A stretch of 45,064 bases of DNA, from the NCBI GenBank assembly GCA_017652345.1, contig JAGCBE010000182.1, forward strand, positions 1 through 45,064. The letters run 5' to 3'. A model generated the notes under the pieces. That model was not told where the DNA came from. It searched no databases and worked only from the letters and a program-made list of their open reading frames with translations. This document shows, in pieces, positions 34,108-40,276 of this stretch. Origin of the DNA: Methanobrevibacter sp. (lineage in GTDB: Archaea; Methanobacteriota; Methanobacteria; Methanobacteriales; Methanobacteriaceae). How positions within the stretch are numbered: position 1 is the first letter of the stretch; the number at the start of each line of letters is the position of its first letter. Made by a program: the position numbers and the translations under genes.

Positions 34108-34356
34108 TTATATAAGTCTATCTTTTTTAACACACACTAGGTTTATCTTTTCCCCTTTTGCTATTATCTTTTCATGGATTAAAAAGTCTTTTACTAATAT
34201 AATGCAATCCTCAAGAGGATGAATGTCTGCAAGTCCACAATTACCTACAAACACAGGAGAATAATTTACTACCTCATATACGTAGGCAGTTATCATATGA
34301 CCAGCAGTACTATCACAAACAGCGTCTAGATGTTCTATGTAAAAAAAGCTTCTCAT
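34108..34356 (-). CDS. Unknown small protein, accessory region
   Basis: An 82-residue protein (MRSFFYIEHLDAVCDSTAGHMITAYVYEVVN...). It is mixed alpha/beta with two Cys-rich positions (VCDST, NCGLAD, EDCII, LVCVKK) and no recognised family. A ribosome site AAAGAGGACGACAGACA precedes the ATG. A 30-base hairpin lies on its upstream side (34395-34426). Confidence 0.55.
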   Translation of the reverse strand: MRSFFYIEHLDAVCDSTAGHMITAYVYEVVNYSPVFVGNCGLADIHPLEDCIILVKDFLIHEKIIAKGEKINLVCVKKDRLI

Positions 34357-34394
34357 TGTCTGTCGTCCTCTTTTCGTTAAGGTTTTGGGGGTAA

Positions 34395-34426
34395 TGAGAT
34401 ACCCTCATACGGTAGGGGGTATCTCA
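34395..34426. other. GGGTATC hairpin, element 1
   Basis: TGAGATACCC (34395-34404) and GGGTATCTCA (34417-34426) form a 10-bp stem with a 12-base loop. Its core GGGTATC recurs in the hairpin at 35922-35948. It has no T-run on the strand of the surrounding genes, so it is unlikely to be a simple terminator for them. Confidence 0.5.
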
Positions 34427-34475
34427 AAAAAGCAATTAATAATATCTAACATAAAAGGAAAAATTTAATTATTAT

Positions 34476-35096
34476 TTACCATTTTATATAATTGGATTTA
34501 ACTTCAAGGTAGTTAATATCCATGTCCTTAGAATAATTTCTTATATGTAACATCTCATTTAATATATCTGCTAGTACAAGGGTACTATGAGTCTGTACTT
34601 CTTTGATAAGAGTATTCAATACCTTTTTTTGATCTTCAGTAGGAGTTACTAACACAGGGTTTCCTAGCTTGTGTTTTGTATAGTTTTCGGCTGATATAGT
34701 CTTTTCATCTATGTAAATAGATAAGGTGTCTAATTTCGTATACATCCAAGCCGATATCCTAAAATGATTTGATATAGTAATATCCAACCAATCAATATTA
34801 AACAAACAATCAGGTAGTGTAGAATAAAAAACTTTATCAAGTTTTGAATCTTTAATTAATAACTTGGAAAAATTAGCTAGTAAAAGTTTTTCATCTTGGG
34901 ATATATTTTTTGGGTCTATACAATGATTAGAATCTCTAATAGCTAATGTCTTTAAAGCCAATCTGAACTTGTTTCCCAATGTAGGTTCAAAACTCAATTT
35001 TAAATCTAATATGTAGTTTTTTGTCAATAAATCAAGTAAATAATTAAAGCTAGAACTATCTAAATCTTTTATAAATTTTTCTAGTTTGTTATTCAT
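34476..35096 (-). CDS. Unknown protein, accessory region
   Basis: A 206-residue protein with no recognised domain. It is helical and polar with Asp/Leu/Lys bias (LEKFIKDLDSSSFNYLLDLLTKNYILDLKLSFEPTLGNKFRLALKTLAIRDS; LVLADILNEMLHIRNYSKD). The upstream spacer AAAAGGAGAAATT gives a good start at 35096. It could be a nucleic-acid or partner-binding protein; the sequence does not tell which. Confidence 0.6.
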   Translation of the reverse strand: MNNKLEKFIKDLDSSSFNYLLDLLTKNYILDLKLSFEPTLGNKFRLALKTLAIRDSNHCIDPKNISQDEKLLLANFSKLLIKDSKLDKVFYSTLPDCLFNIDWLDITISNHFRISAWMYTKLDTLSIYIDEKTISAENYTKHKLGNPVLVTPTEDQKKVLNTLIKEVQTHSTLVLADILNEMLHIRNYSKDMDINYLEVKSNYIKW

Positions 35097-35170
35097 TTTA
35101 ATTTCTCCTTTTATGTTTTAAATCGTTTAATAAATCGGGGTGTTTATAGTTAAGGTTAGGGTATGGTATC

Positions 35171-35527
35171 CTAAAACTGGCAACACTCACTAGCAAAATC
35201 ATATATAAAAGGTGTCAAATCTTTTTGATCTTTTCTCTTTTCTAACTCTGATAAAAACCAAGTGTAAATCTCTTCCCACTCCTCTGATTTTATTATTTCA
35301 TCCAACATACAACCCTCTGGTATTAAGTCTTTATAGTTAGAATCAACCGTATTATCAGGGTTTAAAACATAACTGGCTAGGATTGTAAATATAGCGTCGG
35401 TCATATTATCCAAGGCTTGATCGTATGTTTCATCATCTACAGGTTCAAAATCAGGGTCAATTTCGGGGTCAAAACATTGTTCTTTAAAAACAAGATATAA
35501 AGATTTTTTTTCGTTGGTAGTATTCAT
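35171..35527 (-). CDS. Unknown acidic protein, accessory region
   Basis: A 118-residue, strongly acidic protein (FDPEIDPDFEPVDDETYDQALDNMTDAIFTILASYVLNPDNTVDSNYKDLIPEGCMLDEIIKSEEWEEIYTWFL). Small acidic phage proteins of this kind are often inhibitors that mimic DNA, including anti-defence proteins, but no specific family is recognised. AAAAGGAGAAAAGCA precedes the ATG. Confidence 0.58.
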   Translation of the reverse strand: MNTTNEKKSLYLVFKEQCFDPEIDPDFEPVDDETYDQALDNMTDAIFTILASYVLNPDNTVDSNYKDLIPEGCMLDEIIKSEEWEEIYTWFLSELEKRKDQKDLTPFIYDFASECCQF

Positions 35528-35576
35528 TGCTTTTCTCCTTTTATGTTTAGATCGTTGAATAAATCAGGGGTTTTAA

Positions 35577-35858
35577 TTAAAAGTTAAGGGTAGGGTATGT
35601 TTTTTTCTTTAAAACTTCTAATGCTATATTAGGGTATATCTGTTTAATATAGTCTAGATTAGAGTATGTATACGTATGAACTTCTTTTAAAGGCATTAGT
35701 TGTATAGTTATATCAGTAGCTAAACATGATAAATAAGACTCTAAAACATCCGTACAAATATAGTTATATAAACTACATTCATCTTTTTTTGAATCATTAT
35801 AATTATTGATTATCCTATCAAGGTTATCTTCTAAAAATTTTTTTACTCTTTTTTCCAT
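35577..35858 (-). CDS. Unknown small protein, accessory region
   Basis: A 93-residue protein starting at the ATG at 35858, six bases after AAAGGAGA; a further upstream ATG (35876) lacks a site. It is mixed helical and strand (VKKFLEDNLDRIINNYNDSKKDECSLYNYICTDVLESYLSCLATDITIQLMPLKEV...). No family is recognised. It is part of the leftward series with similar RBS spacers. Confidence 0.55.
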   Translation of the reverse strand: MEKRVKKFLEDNLDRIINNYNDSKKDECSLYNYICTDVLESYLSCLATDITIQLMPLKEVHTYTYSNLDYIKQIYPNIALEVLKKKTYPTLNF

Positions 35859-35921
35859 GGTATTGTCTCCTTTCAAAAGTTTAAGTCGTTACGTTTGTAG
35901 TTTTTAGTTTTTAGTTTAAGC

Positions 35922-35948
35922 GGGTATCTTCAATTTTAGAAGATACCC
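35922..35948. other. GGGTATC hairpin, element 2
   Basis: GGGTATCTTC (35922-35931) and GAAGATACCC (35939-35948) form a perfect 10-bp stem with a 7-base loop, similar in sequence to the hairpin at 34395-34426. Confidence 0.5.
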
Positions 35949-35992
35949 AAAAAACTTAAACTAATAAGGAAAAATCAATTTCAAAATAGCCT

Positions 35993-36589
35993 CTATAAGT
36001 CTTTAATTAGGTCTTCTAATTTGAAAAATAAGTTTTCGCTAATATAGTCTGATATTTCAGAGGCTAGATAATTATAGATGTTCACAAGATCGTATTTTTC
36101 TATATCGGAGTTTTCAGCTTGCATATAGTATTTATCACTGTCTTCTTTTGATAGATCATGTATACACATCTCAGGACAGTTAGGGTCTAATAAATCTCTA
36201 TTAACGTCATAAGTATTAAGTACAAAATCACAATAAAAATCTGATAGTCTTTCAGGGGGGATTTTGGCTATAAGATCGGCGGGTAAATCAGGTATACAAA
36301 AGGATATCATTGAATGATAACCATCATTGTTCATAAATTTTTCTATATCAGCTATTAAATCGTCCACATCATCTTTATCAAGTTCATAGAATAAAGATTC
36401 ATCATAAGTATAGGTCTGTTCTGTAGACCATTCAATTTCAATATAATTTTCAGACTCCTTTTCAAATTTCTTTATTCCTAAATAACCTGTTAGAGTAAAA
36501 GAATAGCCTCTAATAAAGTCCTTTGCCTTTTCTTTGTCATTATTAAATTGTGATAAGATTCTTTTTGCAACTTGCTCTAATGTTCTCAT
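35993..36589 (-). CDS. Unknown protein, accessory region
   Basis: A 198-residue acidic protein with no recognised family. It opens with a helix (TLEQVAKRILSQFNNDKEKAKDFIRGYSFTLTGYLGIKKFEKESENYIEIEW) and has many Asp/Glu/Tyr (DKDDVDDLIADIEKFMNNDG...). Its 5' leader carries the shared ATCCGATAAG element (36645-36686). Function unknown; an acidic, compact phage protein of the early-gene type. Confidence 0.58.
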   Translation of the reverse strand: MRTLEQVAKRILSQFNNDKEKAKDFIRGYSFTLTGYLGIKKFEKESENYIEIEWSTEQTYTYDESLFYELDKDDVDDLIADIEKFMNNDGYHSMISFCIPDLPADLIAKIPPERLSDFYCDFVLNTYDVNRDLLDPNCPEMCIHDLSKEDSDKYYMQAENSDIEKYDLVNIYNYLASEISDYISENLFFKLEDLIKDL

Positions 36590-36644
36590 GATAGACTCCT
36601 TATAGTTTAAGTTTAATTTAAGTTTAAGTTCTTTTATTTGTTCT

Positions 36645-36686
36645 AGCCTCTATATTTCTTATCGGATGTTGTGAAAAAAACTTTAT
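36645..36686 (-). promoter_or_regulatory. Shared leader element, copy 3
   Basis: Minus-strand element AAAG(T-rich)...ACATCCGATAAGAAATATAGAGG, followed about 55 bases later by the gene at 36589. The same element precedes the genes at 37101 and 37437. Confidence 0.5.
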
Positions 36687-36717
36687 GTTGGCTATTTTTC
36701 CTTTTATGTTTAAGGGT

Positions 36718-37101
36718 TTAAAAGCTATTTAAACCTATCTTGAAAGCATATTCCTCCATTATTCTGTCAATTTGATCACGATCAAAATCAGAAAGAGGTT
36801 TTGTATTATTATCTGTAAAAATGTTAAGTAATGATCGGTACTTAACCTCCCATTTTTTATTCAACTTATTTATTAGCCTAGCTTTCTTTTCGGATTCTTT
36901 ACAATAATTAATAAAAGTTGTGAAATAACCCTCAGCAAAATCTAGAGATTCACTTTCAATATAACTTTCAAATAAAAAATCCTCATGACCATTGGAAAGC
37001 TTGTGATATACTGTATATCTCATAGTACCTACATAATCATCCCACGATGATTCAACATAACCTATGATCTTATTTTTATATTTGTATTTTTTTGTTAACA
37101 T
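36718..37101 (-). CDS. Unknown protein, accessory region
   Basis: A 127-residue protein. The N-terminal part is beta-like with a Tyr/Trp-rich pattern (KYKYKNKIIGYVESSWDDYVGTMRYTVYHKLSNGHEDFLFESY) and the second half is helical. No family is recognised. AAAAGGAGATAGTC precedes the ATG, and the leader carries copy 2 of the shared element. Confidence 0.58.
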   Translation of the reverse strand: MLTKKYKYKNKIIGYVESSWDDYVGTMRYTVYHKLSNGHEDFLFESYIESESLDFAEGYFTTFINYCKESEKKARLINKLNKKWEVKYRSLLNIFTDNNTKPLSDFDRDQIDRIMEEYAFKIGLNSF

Positions 37102-37118
37102 GACTATCTCCTTTTATT

Positions 37119-37172
37119 TAGTTGTTATTAATTGCTCTATATTCTTTATCGGATTTTTAATTAAAAACTTTA
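37119..37172 (-). promoter_or_regulatory. Shared leader element, copy 2
   Basis: About 54 bases nearly matching copy 1 (TAGTTGTTATTAATTGC, then TATC-GGAT and AAAAACTTTA). It precedes the gene at 37101. Confidence 0.55.
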
Positions 37173-37200
37173 CTTTGTAATAAAAACCCTTTAAAATTAG

Positions 37201-37437
37201 TTAGTTAAATATTTCAGGAAGACCGTTTACTTTCACGTCTTCTAATAAGTCTTTGAAATTATTGATAGATCTGTCTATAGAGTCCGTGGATACCATGTTA
37301 AGTTCATAGAATAGGATTTGATTTAATATATCTTCTAAACATACACGGTATAATTTTATTGATGTGTTTTTTATTTGACTTTCAAGTTGAGTTTTAACGT
37401 AGTTAAGGTTGTTTAATTGGCTCTTTATTGTTAGCAT
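37201..37437 (-). CDS. Unknown small protein, accessory region
   Basis: A 78-residue helical protein (QLNNLNYVKTQLESQIKNTSIKLYRVCLEDILNQILFYEL...). It is the first gene of the leftward series, next to the 1.4-kb non-coding region. No family is recognised. AGAGGTACACT precedes the ATG, and copy 1 of the shared element is upstream. Confidence 0.55.
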   Translation of the reverse strand: MLTIKSQLNNLNYVKTQLESQIKNTSIKLYRVCLEDILNQILFYELNMVSTDSIDRSINNFKDLLEDVKVNGLPEIFN

Positions 37438-37454
37438 AGTGTACCTCTTATATA

Positions 37455-37508
37455 GTTGTTATTAATTGCCTCTATAAGTCTTATCGGATGTTTTTTAAAA
37501 AACTTTAG
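37455..37508 (-). promoter_or_regulatory. Shared leader element, copy 1
   Basis: It contains TAGTTGTTATTAATTGCC, TCTATAAGTCTTATCGGAT and AAAAAACTTTAGT on the plus strand, closely matching copy 2. The minus strand reads ATCCGATAAGACTTATAGAGG toward the gene at 37437. It may be a phage promoter or a regulator-binding leader. Confidence 0.55.
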
Positions 37509-37757
37509 TCTTTTTTCATTTTTTTTAAAAAAATTTTAAGGCTTTTTTTATAGAGTCAAATCATTCAACCCTATACGTATTGTGTTGCATAGGGTGTGCC
37601 AATCAGGGAGGGAATAAAAAGAGTAGAAAAAATATGAACTTTTGTGATAGGATGTTCTTTGAAGTGATTAGATTGTACAAAAAATAGACAAATAAAGACC
37701 TATATATTAGACAAAAAAAAGTTACGAAGTGAAAGTTGACAAATTGTACATAATGAC

Positions 37758-37872
37758 TGTAAGTTGTTGATTCATCGTGCATAAATTTTAATACTTAGGT
37801 GTAAGTTAATGATATATAAGGCAAAATCGGGAAAAAAGATAGTAATTTTCTTACCTATATGTAAGTTGTTGA
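37758..37872. repeat. Iteron-like TGTAAGTTGTTGA repeats
   Basis: Three copies: 37758-37770 (TGTAAGTTGTTGA), 37800-37812 (TGTAAGTTAATGA) and 37860-37872 (TGTAAGTTGTTGA). The last two are each followed after a short gap by AAATCGG. They precede the AT-rich tract, the usual order of initiator sites and unwinding element. Confidence 0.5.
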
Positions 37873-37919
37873 AATTATAGGTGGAAATCGGAAATCGCAA
37901 TAATTACCAAAAAAAGGCA

Positions 37920-38045
37920 AAAAAGATTTTTTAAAATATATATTTTTATATACCATAAAATTTTATTTTAACTATATAGATATATATAATACCTAATAGT
38001 AATTAATTATATATAAATATATATAATTATTATAGAATATTAACA
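37920..38045. other. Extreme AT-rich tract
   Basis: About 125 bases with only a handful of C or G, made mostly of TATATA/ATTAAT/TTTATT blocks. It lies directly after the iteron-like repeats, consistent with an easily melted region. Confidence 0.5.
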
Positions 38046-38635
38046 ATTACAACAAACTTCAATTGTAAGAAAAGTGAAAGTTTTTAAACTAATGATTGAA
38101 AACAAAAAAGACTACAATATAATCAATAGACTTTCCTTATCGGCTAAAAAAAGTTAAAAATAAACTAAAGTTTTAGCACATTCCAGCCGAACAACCTTTA
38201 ACCCCCTGAAAGTATTAAATAAATTATTTTTTCTAATGAAATCAAACACTTATATCCTATTGATATTACAGACTGATTAGGATACTGGCTGCCCAGTTAG
38301 TCGTTTTGCCCTCTAACCCGTTGAAATCGTTGGAAAAAAGCATTCTTTTTAGCCCCGTCACTTCCACCCCCTCACATCCCAACAATCCAAAATTTACATA
38401 TCGTCAACTACCTAAATTCTGAGCAAACTTACCCAAAACATCCCTGCCACACTATTTTTACCAGTGAATGTAACAACTTACACCCCATCCCAAATTTTAA
38501 CCAAAACATTGACAAAATGGCAAATTTCCTATTTTAGAAGTATTATCAACCAGTTGACAAAAAGTTTAAAAAACTTTGCACATTTTATACCTTGGATGGT
38601 ACCCTCCAAAAGAGGATGGTATTTTGGATGGTCAA

Positions 38636-38766
38636 GGATGGAACATCCATAAAAAAAGTGGATGGAACATCCAAAAAAAAGGATGGAACATCCAAAAAAA
38701 AGGATGGAACATCCAAAAAAAAGGATGGAACATCCATAAAAAGAGTGGATGGAACATCCAAAAAAA
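38636..38766. repeat. Tandem repeat array, six units of GGATGGAACATCC
   Basis: Six perfect copies of GGATGGAACATCC, each followed by A-rich spacers, begin at 38636, 38660, 38681, 38702, 38723 and 38747 (unit lengths 24, 21, 21, 21, 24, 20). A degenerate seventh starts at 38767, and weaker GGATGG blocks precede at 38594-38635. GGATG/CATCC is an internal dyad. Leftward, each unit reads hairpin then T8. Unit spacing is near two helical turns. All frames through it encode repetitive peptides with no coding signal. Confidence 0.85.
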
Positions 38767-38816
38767 GGATGGAACATTCTCCAAAATCCATGCAATTTCT
38801 TCACTTAATAACCAAC

Positions 38817-38846
38817 TTGACAAATCGTTTTTTTTGTGATTGTACT
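38817..38846 (+). promoter_or_regulatory. Candidate promoter for zinc-ribbon gene
   Basis: TTGACA (38817-38822), an 18-base spacer and TGTACT (38841-38846). The -10 is weak (four of six). It points to the gene at 38876. Confidence 0.35.
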
Positions 38847-38875
38847 TTTCAAGCCAACATAACAAGGAGTAAATT

Positions 38876-39241
38876 ATGAATGACTATGATCAAGAAACTT
38901 CTCAGCACTCGAACTTATTAACGGTTTTTTCTCTTATTGAAGAACTTTCCTTACCCGAAAAAAATTCAGTTATCAGAAAAATTTTAAAGAACCGAGATAT
39001 AACAGTAGAAGAGTTACAGGTGATATTTAAAACTCTGTTTAATTCTAATGCTCCTAGTGATCTTCCATTATTTTCTAGACCTGTTATAGACCTTATAGAT
39101 CAACTAATTAAGCCTTTAAGAAAAAACCAATCTATCCCTACTTGTCCTGTATGCTATAGTTCAAAGGTCATAAGATACGGTATTCGTGATAATAAACAAA
39201 GATACCTATGTAAGTTTTGCAAGCATCAATTTATAAAATAG
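38876..39241 (+). CDS. Zinc-ribbon protein, transposase-like N-terminal module
   Basis: A 121-residue protein with a helical, acidic N-terminal half (LTVFSLIEELSLPEKNSVIRKILKNRDI...). The C-terminal zinc ribbon CPVCYSSKVIRYGIRDNKQRYLCKFCKHQF (about 90-119) strongly resembles the ribbon at the front of IS1/IS1595-type transposases (C-P-x-C...G-K-x-R-Y-x-C-x-x-C). No catalytic domain follows: the frame stops right after the ribbon. It is probably a DNA-binding phage protein made from, or sharing, a transposase reader. AAGGAG precedes the ATG. It lies beside the repeat array and may bind it. Confidence 0.7.
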   Translation: MNDYDQETSQHSNLLTVFSLIEELSLPEKNSVIRKILKNRDITVEELQVIFKTLFNSNAPSDLPLFSRPVIDLIDQLIKPLRKNQSIPTCPVCYSSKVIRYGIRDNKQRYLCKFCKHQFIK

Positions 39242-39245
39242 TTCT

Positions 39246-40181
39246 TTATTCCTTGTATGGAGCGGCAGTACATCTACAATTATAATCTTCTCCTGGATGT
39301 CTACGCCTTCCACTTCTTAAATCAACTACTGGTGGATCATTCCAATTACATATCCTTCCTTCAAGCCGTGCATGATCGGGTCTTACTCTATCATCCTTGC
39401 GAGTTGTCCATACATAGTACTGAAAGCCACCTTCGGGCAAAAACCAGCCCATTGCCTCTACTTGTGTCCTCTTTCCTTCACTTTCAACTCTTATATCGAC
39501 CCTACGCTCAACTACAGATCCCGTGTACCTTACGCCGAACCAATTTTCCATATCCTGAGTGTTTGCTCCTTCCAAGAGTTCCACACCCCTTGTCTTGAAT
39601 CTTTCGACTTCAAACACTCCAGCTCCTGCTACCCCCTGTTTGATATTCTCTACTAGTCCAACGCTGTATTCATCCCATTTAATTTGATTGTCTAGCCCTC
39701 GGATATCCCCTACCGAACCTCTAATTTCCCTTCTAACTCTATCTATATAAAGTCCAACTTCACGATCTATATTTACTTCATCAACTACCTTACGAGCTTC
39801 CTGCGAGCCTAAAAACCCCATATAATCGACCATTCTCTCATAAGCCAAACTCTTCATTTTCTGAGCCTGCTCAACCTCGCTCCTTGATAGTCCTCCATAC
39901 ACAACATCATTTCTTACATCTAAATTCTCACGTAACCACAAACTCACGTATGCAGGTGTTGGACGTTTGACTTTCATCATTCCGCCTACCCAGTATAAAA
40001 CCCCCCTATCAACTAACAGCTCCGCACTAAGCTTATCACTACGCTTCACCTTCTCACCCTTAACAGTTACTCTTTTCCATTTAGACCACACACTCTCTCT
40101 AAGAGCCGTCTTTAATTTTTCTCTTATTTCACGAGTCCATTCGTATTGGTGTTTGATTGGAGAGTAAATTCTTTGAACCAT
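39246..40181 (-). CDS. MuF-type minor head protein
   Basis: A 311-residue protein. The C-terminus is a MuF-like domain: YYVWTTRKDDRVRPDHARLEGRICNW...HPGEDYNCRCTAAPY (about 255-308), with the D-x-R-x-D-H and C-R-C-x features of SPP1 gp7/Mu gpF C-terminal segments. It normally follows the portal gene and is packaged inside the head. Its residue use differs from neighbours: it is rich in Arg, Val and Gly and poor in Lys, and two 60-base lines I counted have 24 and 27 G+C, higher than the portal line counted (21). Only four bases separate it from the opposing zinc-ribbon gene. Confidence 0.83.
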   Translation of the reverse strand: MVQRIYSPIKHQYEWTREIREKLKTALRESVWSKWKRVTVKGEKVKRSDKLSAELLVDRGVLYWVGGMMKVKRPTPAYVSLWLRENLDVRNDVVYGGLSRSEVEQAQKMKSLAYERMVDYMGFLGSQEARKVVDEVNIDREVGLYIDRVRREIRGSVGDIRGLDNQIKWDEYSVGLVENIKQGVAGAGVFEVERFKTRGVELLEGANTQDMENWFGVRYTGSVVERRVDIRVESEGKRTQVEAMGWFLPEGGFQYYVWTTRKDDRVRPDHARLEGRICNWNDPPVVDLRSGRRRHPGEDYNCRCTAAPYKE

Positions 40182-40232
40182 TGATCATCCCAAAATAATA
40201 GTGTATGATATGTAAGAATAAACAAATTCTCG

Positions 40233-40268
40233 AAAGCGTGAAAGTTCATATTCTTTTCACGCTTTTTT
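40233..40268 (+). terminator. Terminator-like hairpin, rightward orientation
   Basis: AAAGCGTGAAA (40233-40243) pairs with TTTCACGCTTT (40255-40265) and runs into TTTTTT on the plus strand. The genes on both sides (portal and MuF) are leftward, so it would block rightward, antisense transcription rather than end a sense gene. Confidence 0.65.
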
Positions 40269-40276
40269 ATTTCACC

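Larger units (their letters stand above)
37509..38875. other. Long gene-free region, candidate origin/control region
   Basis: This 1.37-kb stretch contains no gene I can support on either strand. In order it has iteron-like TGTAAGTTGTTGA copies (37758-37872), an almost G+C-free tract (about 37920-38045), a C-rich and nearly G-free tract (about 38341-38460) and a phased repeat array (38636-38766). The combination resembles a replication origin or another cis-acting control site (packaging, partition). It is flanked by the leftward small genes and by a zinc-ribbon protein gene that could encode a reader. Function inferred. Confidence 0.55.

Noticed and set aside
38636..38766. CRISPR array
   Set aside because: Repeats are 13 bases, spacers are A-rich and nearly identical, and no cas genes are present.
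37509..38875. Small genes (17-21 codons) in the origin-like region
   Set aside because: They lack ribosome sites and have no protein-like composition.
38464..38879. Several overlapping frames giving repeated peptides such as WNIQKKG or DGTSKKK
   Set aside because: They are translations of the 21-base DNA repeat in several frames of both strands; none has a ribosome site or plausible composition.
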